Below are positions 43,445-52,527 of a stretch of 64,000 nucleotides of DNA, piece by piece. The stretch comes from Ralstonia sp. UBA689 (GTDB taxonomy: Bacteria; Pseudomonadota; Gammaproteobacteria; Burkholderiales; Burkholderiaceae), in NCBI RefSeq assembly GCF_002298975.1, contig NZ_DBMV01000030.1, positions 20,336-84,335 of the forward strand, written 5' to 3'. The translations under genes were made by a program, and so were the position numbers. How positions within the stretch are numbered: position 1 is the stretch's first letter; every line of letters begins with the position of its first letter. A model generated the notes under the pieces. That model worked only from the letters and a program-made list of their open reading frames with translations. It did not search any database and was not told where the DNA came from.

Positions 43445-44656
43445 TCAGGCCGTCAGGTAGGTTTGTGCCAGTCGCACCCAGCATGCCGCGCCCAGTGGCA
43501 GCACCTGGTCGTTGAAGTCGTAGCCGGGGTTGTGCACCATGCAGCCGCCGAATTCGCCTTCGCCGTTGCCGAGAATCAGGTAGCAGCCCGGCACCTCGTT
43601 GAGCATCCAGGCAAAGTCTTCGCTGCCGTTGAGCCCTTTTGGGGCCTGCGTGACGACGTTGTCCGCGCCGACCAGTTCTGTGCAGACCTGCTGCGCGAGC
43701 CGGGTTTCGGCCTCGGTATTGACCATGGGCGGGGTGAGCTGGCGGTAGTCGATCTGCGCTTCCACGCCATGCGCCTGCGCGGTCAGGCTGATGATCTCGC
43801 GGATACGCTGTTCCACCAGCGCGCGCGTTTCCGGCCGTGCCGCACGCACATTCAGGCCGATGGTCACGGTTTCAGGAATCACGTTGTGCGTGGTGCCGGC
43901 GCGGATGAATCCGACCGAGACCACCGCTGTATCATCCGGCGCCACATTGCGCGCCACCACAGTCTGCAGCGCGGTGACGATGGCCGCAGACGCCACGATC
44001 GGATCATGCGCGCGGTGCGGCATCGCGCCGTGCCCGCCCATGCCCTTGATCGTGACGTCGGCCACATCGGAAGACAGGCTCACCGGCCCCGGCAGCACGC
44101 GGAAGCTGCCTGCCGCCACGCCCGGCATGTTGTGCAGGGCAAAGACCGCATCGCAGGGGAAGCGCTCGAACAGCCCGTCTTCGATCATGGCACGCGCACC
44201 GCAGAGGTTTTCCTCATCGGGCTGGAAGATCAGGTTGAGGGTGCCGTCAAAGTTGCGGGCATCGGCCAGTGCCTTGGCTGCGGCCAGCAGGATGGCGGTG
44301 TGCCCGTCGTGACCGCAGGCGTGCATCTTGCCGACGTTGCGGCTGGCATAGGGCAGGCCGGTGGCTTCGACGATGGGCAGGGCATCCATGTCGGCGCGGA
44401 TGCCGAGCCGGCGCGTGCCGTTGCCCAGCTTCAACTGGCCTACCACGCCGCTCTTGCCGATGCCGGTGTGCACCTCATAACCCCAGCTCCCGAGCAGTTC
44501 GGCCACAAGCTTGCTGGTGGCGCCCACCTCAAAGCCGAGTTCCGGGTGCGAGTGGATCTGGCGGCGGATGCCGACAAAGGTTTCGGCGTCGATATGGATG
44601 GGCGGCAGCAGATGCGGCAGCAACTGGAAGGGCGTGAGCGTAGGCGCTTTGGTCAT
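43445..44656 (-). CDS. M20 family amidohydrolase (hippurate hydrolase-like)
   Basis: 403 residues. Metal ligands include MHACGHDGHTA and the PDEE acid residues; RRQIHSHPELGFEV and TIKGMGGHGAMPHRA are the M20D signatures found in hippurate hydrolases and IAA-amino acid hydrolases. The ATG at 44656 follows AAGGAGA. It cleaves N-acyl amino acids; the adjacent amidase and MFS carrier suggest uptake and breakdown of an N-acylated compound. Confidence 0.9.
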   Translation of the reverse strand: MTKAPTLTPFQLLPHLLPPIHIDAETFVGIRRQIHSHPELGFEVGATSKLVAELLGSWGYEVHTGIGKSGVVGQLKLGNGTRRLGIRADMDALPIVEATGLPYASRNVGKMHACGHDGHTAILLAAAKALADARNFDGTLNLIFQPDEENLCGARAMIEDGLFERFPCDAVFALHNMPGVAAGSFRVLPGPVSLSSDVADVTIKGMGGHGAMPHRAHDPIVASAAIVTALQTVVARNVAPDDTAVVSVGFIRAGTTHNVIPETVTIGLNVRAARPETRALVEQRIREIISLTAQAHGVEAQIDYRQLTPPMVNTEAETRLAQQVCTELVGADNVVTQAPKGLNGSEDFAWMLNEVPGCYLILGNGEGEFGGCMVHNPGYDFNDQVLPLGAACWVRLAQTYLTA

Positions 44657-44695
44657 GTCGAGTCTCCTTGCTGGAGTTGGATTCATGGGCCGTGG

Positions 44696-46003
44696 TTAGT
44701 GAACTTCGCGTACTTCGCGCAGGCTCAGCACGGTCAGCAGCGTGATGGCGCTGCACGCCATCATGTAGAAGGCAGGAGAGAGCGGATTGCCGGTGCGGGC
44801 CAGCAACCAGGTCACGACAAACTGGCACGAGCCGCCAAATACCGTGACGCCAATCGCGTAGATCACCGACAGGCCGCTGGCGCGTACCTTGGTGGGCAGC
44901 AGCTCCATCATCATGAGCAGCATCGGCGTGCTACCCAGGTACAGACTCGCGGTCAGCAGTGCCGACAGCGACAGCACCAGCGGCACGCTGGGGTAATGCG
45001 TCATCAGCCAGAAGGCTGGATAGAGTGCCACCACCGTGAACAGGAGGGCGCCCACCACCAGCGGCTTGCGGCGTGTAAGGCGGTCGGCCAGCCAGCCCGC
45101 GCCCAGCGATGCGAGAAAGCTGGTCAGGCCGGTCACGCAACCCGCCAGCAGCGACAGCGAGGGCGGCAGATGCAGCTCGCGGATCATGTAGGTCGGCATG
45201 AAATAGATCACCAGGTATGTGCCCACGGTGCCGCCGATGATGGTAAGGACGCCTTTGACTACCAGGCCACCGTGCTCGCGGAACAGCGTGCCCAGCGGGC
45301 TGGCCTCATGCGCCGCCGCCGTATGTGTCTCATCCAGGTGCGCGCGAATGTAGAAGCCCACCGGCGCGATCAACAGGCCCAGTAAGAACGGCACGCGCCA
45401 CCCCCAGCTTTGCAGCGCTTCCGGCGACAGGCTGCTGTACAGCAGTGCTGCCGTCAGTGCACCGCACAGGGCCGCAATGCCCTGGCTGCCGAGCTGCCAG
45501 CTCACGCGAAAACCGCGCCCCTTGATGCCGCCTGCCTCCATCAGCATGGCCGTGGAGGCGCCAATTTCGCCACCCAGCGAAAACCCCTGCAGCAGGCGCC
45601 CAGCCACGATCACCAGCGGGCCGAACAAGCCCGCCGTGGCGTAGGTTGGCGCGATCGCCAGGCAGAGCGTGCCCACCACCATCAGGCCGATGGTCAACGT
45701 CATCGCGGCCTTGCGGCCGTGGCGGTCGGCATAGTTGCCGATCACGAAACCGCCCAGCGGCCGCATCACGAAGCCGATGCCGAAGGTCGCCACCGCCAGC
45801 AGCAGCGAGCCATAGGCACTGTCCAATGGGAAGAACAGCTTGCCGATCATCAGCGCGAAGAAGCTGTAGACGGTGAAGTCGTACATCTCCAGCGCATTGC
45901 CGATCGAGCAGGCGGCGATCAGCCGGGCCTGGCTGGTTCGCTTTGGCGCAACAACGGCGGCCGACGCGCCGGCGATGGTCGGCTGCAGGGTGGCGTCATT
46001 CAT
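44696..46003 (-). CDS. MFS transporter, metabolite:H+ symporter type
   Basis: 435 residues, twelve helices. The MHS-family signatures are GNALEMYDFTVYSFFALMIG, GNYADRHGRKAAMT between helices 2 and 3, and GRLLQGFSLGGEIG. Relatives import carboxylates, osmolytes or shikimate. The ATG at 46003 follows CTGGAGA. First gene of the reverse operon, divergent from the LysR gene at 46294, the expected regulator. Confidence 0.9.
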   Translation of the reverse strand: MNDATLQPTIAGASAAVVAPKRTSQARLIAACSIGNALEMYDFTVYSFFALMIGKLFFPLDSAYGSLLLAVATFGIGFVMRPLGGFVIGNYADRHGRKAAMTLTIGLMVVGTLCLAIAPTYATAGLFGPLVIVAGRLLQGFSLGGEIGASTAMLMEAGGIKGRGFRVSWQLGSQGIAALCGALTAALLYSSLSPEALQSWGWRVPFLLGLLIAPVGFYIRAHLDETHTAAAHEASPLGTLFREHGGLVVKGVLTIIGGTVGTYLVIYFMPTYMIRELHLPPSLSLLAGCVTGLTSFLASLGAGWLADRLTRRKPLVVGALLFTVVALYPAFWLMTHYPSVPLVLSLSALLTASLYLGSTPMLLMMMELLPTKVRASGLSVIYAIGVTVFGGSCQFVVTWLLARTGNPLSPAFYMMACSAITLLTVLSLREVREVH

Positions 46004-46293
46004 GGGCGGTCTCCAGGAAATTGGGGTGGGCTTCTGTGTTCGGCGAGCCCTTGACGCTGAAGTATTCCGGGAACGAGCGGTCAGACAAAATCGCAAATAT
46101 TCATCTCGATAACCAAATAGAATCGCCGTCATAACCGGTACATATCCACCATCGGGGAAAGCCCGGGAAGCCTTGCCGGCGCGGCATGACGCACGCTTCA
46201 CCCGACGCCCCTTTGTCACGTCTGGAGCACGGTATTGGGGAAGCGCGCACTGTGCGCGGGGATCGGGCGCTGAGAAGAGGAGGGGGAACCAAG
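46004..46293. promoter_or_regulatory. Divergent promoter region between MFS operon and LysR gene
   Basis: 290 bases; the A/T-rich core at 46083-46134 is the best place for reverse promoter elements and a LysR box, but no unambiguous T-N11-A dyad was picked. A strong ribosome site AGGAGGGGG precedes the GTG at 46294. Confidence 0.35.
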
Positions 46294-47211
46294 GTGAAGC
46301 TGCACCAACTGCGCATCCTGCTGGCGGTGGCACAGCACGGCAGCATTCACGAGGCGTCACGCAGCTTGCACGTCTCGCAGCCTGCGTTGTCGAAGGCCAT
46401 CGCCGAGCTGGAACGCGAGCTTGGCGTCACGCTGCTGTCGCGCTCGGTGCGTGGCGTCAGCCTGACCGCGTATGGGATGGCGCTCGTCAAACGCGCCAGC
46501 GTGGTCGAACAGGAATTGCGTCACGCGCTGGAAGACATTGAATCGATACGCGGACATGCCGAAGCCGAGCTCAACATCGGCTTTACGGCCGTGGCTTCCA
46601 GCGGGCCGCTGCCCGATGCCATGGCGTCACTGCGTACGCGTTTTCCCAACGTGGCGTTGCGCGGCTTCGAGCAACGCCCGCAGCAGATTCTGGAAGGGCT
46701 GCGCGAAGGGCGGCTCGATCTCGGGCTGATTTCCAGCAACAGCGGGCCGGGTACCGGCAGTTTTCAGTGGGAGCCGTTGTTCTCCGTGCCGATGCGCCTG
46801 GCAGTTCGGCCGGGCCATCCGCTGCGGCGCGTGCGCCGGCTGCGTCCGCTGCTCGATGCCGACTGGCTGGTACTGGACCCGCTCGATGATCCCGGCAGCC
46901 CGATGGTCAGCCTGATGCGGCTGCACCGGTTGGATATACCGCGCCGGATCGTGCAGACCGCGTCCAATTTGCTGGGGCTGCAACTGGCCACCAAGACCGA
47001 CCTCATCAGCATGTGGTCGGATTTTGTCTTCAGCGGCACCGGCGGGCCGCTGCGCATGGTCCCTGGCTCGTTGGAGGTGCTGCCGATGCAGGACGAACTA
47101 CCGGATTTCAATGTCTACCTGGTCTACCGTTCAGCCGATCTGATGACGCATGCCTGCACGGAATTCAGCAAGGAGATCCGGCATTTCGCGCAGAGCTATC
47201 GACCGCGCTGA
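46294..47211 (+). CDS. LysR-family transcriptional regulator
   Basis: 305 residues from a GTG start at 46294, selected because AGGAGGGGG lies at good spacing and the product begins directly with the winged helix (MKLHQLRILLAVAQHGSIHE, ASRSLHVSQPALSKAIAEL). The upstream ATG at 46186 adds 36 residues without family match. Divergent from the MFS-M20-amidase operon, its likely target. Confidence 0.9.
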   Translation: MKLHQLRILLAVAQHGSIHEASRSLHVSQPALSKAIAELERELGVTLLSRSVRGVSLTAYGMALVKRASVVEQELRHALEDIESIRGHAEAELNIGFTAVASSGPLPDAMASLRTRFPNVALRGFEQRPQQILEGLREGRLDLGLISSNSGPGTGSFQWEPLFSVPMRLAVRPGHPLRRVRRLRPLLDADWLVLDPLDDPGSPMVSLMRLHRLDIPRRIVQTASNLLGLQLATKTDLISMWSDFVFSGTGGPLRMVPGSLEVLPMQDELPDFNVYLVYRSADLMTHACTEFSKEIRHFAQSYRPR

Positions 47212-47215
47212 CGGC

Positions 47216-47470
47216 TCAGCCCAGCAAGTACTCCCGCGTCAGTTGACGCGCGCGATGCAGTCGACTCTTGACGGCGGCACGGCTTTCGCTCAACCGCTCA
47301 GCGATCTCGCCGATGGTCATTTCGTTCAGATCGCGGAGCACGATGATCTCGCGGTAGTGCGGGGGCAGGGATTCCAGCGTGGCTGCGATGTCGTGGCGCA
47401 GATCGTCGACCGGCCGGCGAGCGAGCCACGCTTCGACTTTTTCGTCGTCCCACGGATTCGCGGGAGCAAA
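47216..47470 (-). pseudogene. 5'-truncated ECF sigma factor gene
   Basis: Read on the reverse strand, the frame ending at 47216 encodes the region-4 half of an ECF sigma factor: SLPPHYREIIVLRDLNEMTI then GEIAERLSESRAAVKSRLHR and ARQLTREYLLG, with NPWDDEKVEAWLARRPVDDL ahead. This is the typical linker plus helix-turn-helix that recognises -35. No region 2 is found upstream in any reverse frame, and no ATG or GTG precedes the domain, only open frame up to a stop at 47564-47566. An A7 run at about 47467 marks the likely break. It lies directly after the convergent LysR gene. Confidence 0.8.
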
Positions 47471-47617
47471 AAAATTTCGCTGTGCAGGGTTGTCTGCTTG
47501 GTGATACCGGCCGGCCCCGACAGCGTTCCAGGCAGGGTGGGGAAGCAGGGCGCAGCAAGTGAATCAGGCTGGAGGATAATCGTGCCCTTCCGCCCGCAGC
47601 CCACGCATCCATCTGCC
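47471..47617. other. Non-coding interval before the SDR gene
   Basis: It follows the truncated sigma gene and holds no recognisable gene. Frames through it on either strand have no family features. It may be scar DNA from the event that removed the sigma factor N-terminus. Confidence 0.4.
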
Positions 47618-48334
47618 ATGACACCCCGGACCTTCCTGATTACCGGCGCCTCACGCGGTATCGGTCACGCCATCGCCACGCTGCTCGATGCACAGGGGCA
47701 TCGCGTCGTGGGCATCGCCCGCACGGCCGACGGCGTTGATTTTCCGGGCACTCTGCTGGCGTGCGACCTGCGCGACGTCGCGCAGACGGACGCGGTATTG
47801 GGCGACATCGCCAGCCGGTTCCAGATCGATGGCGTGGTCAACAATGCGGGCATTGCCTCGCCGCAACCGCTGGAGCAGCTGGACTTGCCGACGTTGCAGG
47901 ATGTGTTCGATCTGAACGTGCGCGCCGCCGTGCAGGTCACGCAGCATTTCGTCACGGCGATGAAGCAACGCGGACACGGCCGCATCGTCAACATCTGCAG
48001 CCGCGCGATCCAGGGCAGCGTGGACCGTACCGCTTATTCCGCTGCCAAGAGTGCGCTCGTTGGCTGCACACGGACATGGGCGCTTGAACTGGCAGCGCAC
48101 AACGTCACGGTCAACGCCGTATCGCCCGGTCCGGTGGAAACCGAACTGTTTCGCAAGACGCGGCCGGTCGGCAGCGAAGCCGAGCAAAAGGTGCTGCAAA
48201 CCATCCCGATGCGGCGCCTTGGCACGCCGACGGAAATTGCGGCTGCCATCGCGTTCTTCCTGTCCGACCAGGCCAGCTTCATCACGGGCCAGGTACTTGG
48301 GGTGGATGGCGGCGGCGTTGGCGGGCAGAACTGA
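47618..48334 (+). CDS. SDR-family oxidoreductase
   Basis: 238-residue FabG-like short-chain dehydrogenase. Cofactor motif TGASRGIG at 9-16, NNAG near 78, catalytic serine in ICSRAI and AYSAAKSAL with Tyr and Lys; the C-terminus FITGQVLGVDGGGVGG is typical. The ATG at 47618 is chosen because it begins the Rossmann strand directly; longer upstream frames run across the sigma remnant. No strong ribosome site. Substrate unknown. Confidence 0.87.
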   Translation: MTPRTFLITGASRGIGHAIATLLDAQGHRVVGIARTADGVDFPGTLLACDLRDVAQTDAVLGDIASRFQIDGVVNNAGIASPQPLEQLDLPTLQDVFDLNVRAAVQVTQHFVTAMKQRGHGRIVNICSRAIQGSVDRTAYSAAKSALVGCTRTWALELAAHNVTVNAVSPGPVETELFRKTRPVGSEAEQKVLQTIPMRRLGTPTEIAAAIAFFLSDQASFITGQVLGVDGGGVGGQN

Positions 48335-48491
48335 TCTGGTGATACACGTCAGTTTTCCGCATAATTTGCATTATGTTAAATAGATGATGTGAGGCGCCGC
48401 AGTTGAGGCGCCCCATGTACCCTGGCGCGGTTTGGATTGGGAATATTGACCATTGCCGGACGCGTCCCCACGAATTCACCCGGAGAAAACC

Positions 48492-48677
48492 GTGTTCACC
48501 TGCAAAAACCAGAGCTGCCGCACCCAGTGGGAGCTGCCCGACGTCGTCATCAAGGATGAAGGCCAAGGGCTGTTGTTCCGCTGCGCGCTATGCGGCGCGC
48601 GAAACTACGTCGAGCGCTTTGAAGCCGACGACGGCACGGTTGTCTACGAGCAGCTCGAAGGCCGGCCGTTCAATTGA
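48492..48677 (+). CDS. Small zinc-ribbon-like protein
   Basis: 61 residues from a GTG start at 48492 with GGAG seven bases upstream. Two cysteine pairs, CKNQSC and CALC, 26 residues apart could hold one zinc ion. No known function. Codon usage looks native, unlike the helicase gene that follows 14 bases later. Confidence 0.7.
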   Translation: MFTCKNQSCRTQWELPDVVIKDEGQGLLFRCALCGARNYVERFEADDGTVVYEQLEGRPFN

Positions 48678-48691
48678 CCCAACACAACGAC

Positions 48692-50089
48692 ATGACCATC
48701 GAACCGACTGCCCCCTCCTTCAGCACCCTTGCGCTGGCCCCCGCCGTGCTCGCGAATCTCGCGCAGCTCGGTTACGTCGACATGACGCCGATCCAGGCTG
48801 CGAGCCTGCCGATCGCGCTCGCGGGCCGCGACCTGATCGCGCAGGCGAAGACCGGCAGCGGAAAGACTGCGGCGTTCTCGCTCGCGCTGCTCGCGCGGCT
48901 CGATGCACGCCGTTTCGACGTGCAGGCGATGGTGCTCTGCCCGACGCGCGAGCTCGCCGATCAGGTCGCGCAGGAAATCCGTCGCCTCGCGCGCGCCGAA
49001 GAAAACGTGAAGGTGCTGACACTCTGCGGCGGCACGCCGATGCGTCCGCAGGCGGCGAGCCTCGAGCACGGCGCGCATATCGTCGTCGGCACGCCGGGGC
49101 GCATCATGGACCATCTCGAGCGCGGCAATCTCGCACTTGGCGCGCTCAGGACGCTCGTGCTCGACGAAGCGGACCGGATGCTCGACATGGGCTTCTTCGA
49201 CGACATTGCAACGGTCGTGCGCCAGTGCCCGCCTGAACGGCAGACGCTGCTGTTTTCGGCAACCTACCCAGACGGGATCGCGAAGCTGAGCCGGCAGATC
49301 CTGCACAATCCAAAGGAAGTGAAGCTCGAAGAGCGTCACGACGACAGCAAGATTCGCCAGCGCTTCTACGAGGTGACCGAAGACGAGCGGCTGCATGCGG
49401 TTGGGCGGCTGCTGAAGCACTATCGCCCCATCAGCACGCTCGCGTTCTGCAACACGAAGCAGCAATGCCGCAATCTGCTCGATGTGCTGCGCGCCCAGGG
49501 TTTCCATGCGCTCGCGCTGCATGGCGAGCTTGAGCAGCGCGAGCGCGACCAGGTGTTGATCCAGTTCGCGAACCGAAGCTGCTCGGTGCTCGTTGCGACC
49601 GACGTTGCCGCGCGCGGACTCGACATCGCGCAGCTCGAAGCCGTGATCAACGTCGACGTGACGCCCGATCCCGAAGTGCACGTGCATCGCATCGGCCGCA
49701 CGGGCCGTGCCGATCAGGACGGCTGGGCGCTGAGCCTCGCGAGCATGGACGAGATGGGGCGCGTCGGCGGTATCGAGCAGGTGCTCGGGCGCGAGGTCGA
49801 ATGGCATCAGCTCGACGAGCTCGACGCCGGCAACGACGCAGCGCTGCTGCCGCCGATGGAAACGCTTCAGATCCTCGGCGGACGCAAGGACAAGATCCGC
49901 CCCGGCGATGTGCTCGGTGCGCTGACCGGCGACGCGGGCTTTCGCGGCGACCAGATCGGCAAGATCAACTCGACCGAATTCTCGACCTACGTGGCAGTCG
50001 AGCGCGGCATTGCACGCGACGCGCTGCGCAAGCTCAACGCGGGCACGGTGAAGGGCAAGAAGGTCAGGGTTCGGTTGATGGACGAGTGA
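48692..50089 (+). CDS. dbpA: ATP-dependent RNA helicase DbpA
   Basis: 465 residues. DEAD-box motifs in order: Q motif TPIQAASLPIAL, AKTGSGKT, PTRELA, TPGR, DEAD at about 158-161, SAT, HGELEQRERDQ, ATDVAARGLD and HRIGRTGR, then a C-terminal RNA-binding domain as in DbpA, which acts on 23S rRNA hairpin 92. Codon usage is unlike its neighbours: of about 25 leucines in the first 160 codons, 18 use CTC, five CTG and two CTT, whereas neighbours prefer CTG. This suggests acquisition from a Burkholderia-like donor. The ATG at 48692 is preferred over TTG 48674. Confidence 0.92.
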   Translation: MTIEPTAPSFSTLALAPAVLANLAQLGYVDMTPIQAASLPIALAGRDLIAQAKTGSGKTAAFSLALLARLDARRFDVQAMVLCPTRELADQVAQEIRRLARAEENVKVLTLCGGTPMRPQAASLEHGAHIVVGTPGRIMDHLERGNLALGALRTLVLDEADRMLDMGFFDDIATVVRQCPPERQTLLFSATYPDGIAKLSRQILHNPKEVKLEERHDDSKIRQRFYEVTEDERLHAVGRLLKHYRPISTLAFCNTKQQCRNLLDVLRAQGFHALALHGELEQRERDQVLIQFANRSCSVLVATDVAARGLDIAQLEAVINVDVTPDPEVHVHRIGRTGRADQDGWALSLASMDEMGRVGGIEQVLGREVEWHQLDELDAGNDAALLPPMETLQILGGRKDKIRPGDVLGALTGDAGFRGDQIGKINSTEFSTYVAVERGIARDALRKLNAGTVKGKKVRVRLMDE

Positions 50090-50096
50090 CGCCGGC

Positions 50097-50127
50097 GTGC
50101 GGCCGTTAAAACGACCGCACACCTTTT
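50097..50127 (+). terminator. Probable terminator after dbpA
   Basis: GTGCGGCCGT (50097-50106) pairs with ACGACCGCAC (50111-50120) with one mismatch around a TAAA loop, followed by ACCTTTTCC. The weak T run makes it moderately convincing. Confidence 0.6.
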
Positions 50128-50273
50128 CCATCCTACCCTGGGCCCCTTTTTCCTGGCTGTAGGCTTCGGCGGGGCATGCAGCGCAAGATACAGAATGCGC
50201 CCAATTTGATGGGAACAGAGTCGCAGAAGCGATGCAGGGTTATCGGCAACCGCTGCTGAATGTCGCTACGCCT

Positions 50274-51158
50274 TTATGCCTGCAAATCAAGCACATTCAT
50301 GAAGTTGCACAGCGCCGCACTCCGCGCTTGCGCCCGCCACAGCAGATGGACTTCCACCGCCAGCGGCAGCCAATCCAGGCGCTTGAAGACCACGCCGGGC
50401 GGATTCAGGCGCTGAATGCTCTCCTGCATCACGGCCACCCCCAGGCCGGCGCTGACCAGCCCCAGGATGATCGAGATCTGCGGTGCCTCGAACTGGATAT
50501 CCGGCTGGAAACCGGACGATTCGCACGCCTCCAGCAGGCGCATACGCCCCATCGGGTTGAGCGCCTTGGGAAACGCGATCCACGGCAGGCCGTCCAGGTC
50601 TCGCGGCGTGACGGTCGGCATGGCGGCCAGTGGATGATCAGCCGCTGCCACCAGCACGAACGGCTCACGCGTCAGCAGGCGGCTGGCCAGGGTGTCGGCC
50701 GACTTGGGCAGGTTGTAGACAAAGCCCAGGTCGATGGTGGAATGCTCCAGCGCCTCGGCCTGCTCGCCCGAGCGCATGGCGGAAAGCCTCAGATTCACAT
50801 GCGGATAGTCCGCCCGGAATTGGCGCAGGGCGGTCGGCAGCCGCCCACTGTGGATCACGCCTTCGCAATAGCCGATACCGAGTGTGCAGGCCTCGCCCCT
50901 GCCCGCCCGGCGCGCCTGCTCCTCCACGCGTTCGGCCTGCGCCAGCAGGTTGCGTGCTTCCCCAAGAAACTCGCGGCCCGCTGTGGTGAGGCGCACGCGC
51001 TGCTTGACGCGCTCGAAGAGTTGCAGCCCGAGGTGGTCTTCGAGTTGACGGATCTGGCGCGACAGCGGCGACTGCGAAATATGCAGGCGCTCGGCGGCAC
51101 GCCCGACGTTTTCCGTCTCAGCCACGGCGACGAAGTACCGGAGTTGCTGCAGCTCCAT
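50274..51158 (-). CDS. LysR-family transcriptional regulator
   Basis: 294 residues. Winged helix MELQQLRYFVAVAETENVGR then AAERLHISQSPLSRQIRQLE; effector domain from about residue 90 with GIGYCEGVIHSG. Closest in style to the BenM/CatR-like branch. Divergent from the efflux MFS gene at 51270, whose promoter it probably controls. Confidence 0.9.
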   Translation of the reverse strand: MELQQLRYFVAVAETENVGRAAERLHISQSPLSRQIRQLEDHLGLQLFERVKQRVRLTTAGREFLGEARNLLAQAERVEEQARRAGRGEACTLGIGYCEGVIHSGRLPTALRQFRADYPHVNLRLSAMRSGEQAEALEHSTIDLGFVYNLPKSADTLASRLLTREPFVLVAAADHPLAAMPTVTPRDLDGLPWIAFPKALNPMGRMRLLEACESSGFQPDIQFEAPQISIILGLVSAGLGVAVMQESIQRLNPPGVVFKRLDWLPLAVEVHLLWRAQARSAALCNFMNVLDLQA

Positions 51159-51198
51159 GATCAGTCCTTTATTGCATCAAATCTGCCAAATTAAGTCT

Positions 51199-51228
51199 TT
51201 GACGGCATTATATGGCGGGGCCTACAGT
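51199..51228 (+). promoter_or_regulatory. Predicted promoter of the efflux MFS gene
   Basis: TTGACG (51199-51204), an 18-base spacer, then TACAGT (51223-51228), five and four matches to consensus. It starts transcription about 35 bases before the MFS ATG and lies in the region shared with the divergent LysR gene. Confidence 0.5.
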
Positions 51229-51269
51229 CATTGCACTGCAACATCGCAACGACTGCGAAAGGACTCGAA

Positions 51270-52508
51270 ATGGATAGCGCCACCCATCGGCCCAGTCTGA
51301 CCATTCCCCAGGGCATTTTGCTGACCACCCTCGTCTTGCTGAGTGCCTCGGGGCTGGTCGCCTCCGACATCAACCTGCCGGGCATGCCGCTGGCCGCTCG
51401 CGCGCTGGACGCCCCGATCACCGCCTTGCAGCAGACCTTCAGCGTGTATGTGATCGGGCTGGCGGTGGCACAGGCGCTGTATGGCGCACTGTCTGACACC
51501 TATGGGCGCCGCCGTCTGGTCATTGGCGGCATGGCGGTCTATGCGCTGGCCTCGGTCGGTTGCGCGCTGGCGCCTAACGTGACGCTGTTCGGCCTGGCCC
51601 GCATCTTCCAGGCGCTGGGAGCTGGGGCCGGCATGGTGATCGGGCGCGCCATCATCAGCGATATCTTTGATGCCAAGCGTGCGGCGCGCATCTTCACGAC
51701 CATCATGCCCATCGTGGGCGCATCGCCCGCGCTGGCGCCATGGGTGGGCGGTTATCTGACAGATTACGTGTCGTGGCGCGCGCCCTTCCTGCTGACGGCC
51801 ATGCTTGGGGTGGCAGCCGTGATGCTGATGTTGGCCTACATCCCGGAGACCATGCCGCAGGCACGCCGGCAGCGCAGCGCGTTCGTCACGTTCCGCAATT
51901 ACCCGATGCTGCTGGGGCAGCCGCGCTTCTGGACGTATGCGCTCAACCTGTGCGTTGCCTATGCCGCTTACCTGGGCTACCTGGCGGCATCTCCGGTGAT
52001 CCTTGAGCACATGGGGCTTGGACCGAAGGCGGCCAGCACGTGCTACATCAGCCTGTCGGTCACGTATATCTTCAGCAACCTTGTGTCGCGGCATTTTGCG
52101 GGCCGGTATGCGCTGGATCGCCTGCTCGGCGTCGGCTATGCATTCTTCGCGCTCGGCGCGGTATGCCTGGTGGGCGTGGCGCTGGCTGGCGTGAGCACGC
52201 CCTGGCCGGTGATCCTTGCCATCTCCATCATCACGCTGGCCAATGGCTTTCTGGTGCCGCTGTCGTTCGCGGGCGGCGTGACGAGCTTTCCCGCCACGGC
52301 GGGAGCGGCCTCGGGCCTGATGGGGGCGATGCATTTGATGGCCGGGTCGGCGGCCATCTATACCGTGGCCGCGTTGCCCGGCACGGTTTCCGCGCTGGCG
52401 GCGTTCGTGGCGTGCGTGGCGGCCTTCGGATGCGTGGCGTTTCCGCTGTGTTTGCGTCTGGCGCGGCAGGCCGAGGCGGTCGGCGCAGCGGCCTGCCCGG
52501 CGCGCTAG
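51270..52508 (+). CDS. MFS multidrug efflux transporter, Bcr/CflA type
   Basis: 412 residues, twelve helices. LSASGLVASDINLPGMPLAA in helix 1, GALSDTYGRRRLVIGG between helices 2 and 3, and ARIFQALGAGAGMVIGRAII are family hallmarks. Efflux of drugs or sulfonamide-like compounds is likely. ATG at 51270 follows AAGGAC. A decayed copy of its C-terminal coding part lies at 52990-53072, about 500 bases downstream. Confidence 0.9.
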   Translation: MDSATHRPSLTIPQGILLTTLVLLSASGLVASDINLPGMPLAARALDAPITALQQTFSVYVIGLAVAQALYGALSDTYGRRRLVIGGMAVYALASVGCALAPNVTLFGLARIFQALGAGAGMVIGRAIISDIFDAKRAARIFTTIMPIVGASPALAPWVGGYLTDYVSWRAPFLLTAMLGVAAVMLMLAYIPETMPQARRQRSAFVTFRNYPMLLGQPRFWTYALNLCVAYAAYLGYLAASPVILEHMGLGPKAASTCYISLSVTYIFSNLVSRHFAGRYALDRLLGVGYAFFALGAVCLVGVALAGVSTPWPVILAISIITLANGFLVPLSFAGGVTSFPATAGAASGLMGAMHLMAGSAAIYTVAALPGTVSALAAFVACVAAFGCVAFPLCLRLARQAEAVGAAACPAR

Positions 52509-52527
52509 TGGACTGCGGGGGCTCCGC

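Noticed and set aside
42704..45385. Forward open frame of 893 codons
   Set aside because: It crosses three reverse-strand genes (amidase, M20, MFS) that each have full family motifs and ribosome sites; its own composition is typical of antisense shadow.
47150..47617. Long N-terminal extension of the SDR gene
   Set aside because: The extension is the antisense of the truncated sigma gene and of the end of the LysR gene; the Rossmann fold begins at 47618.
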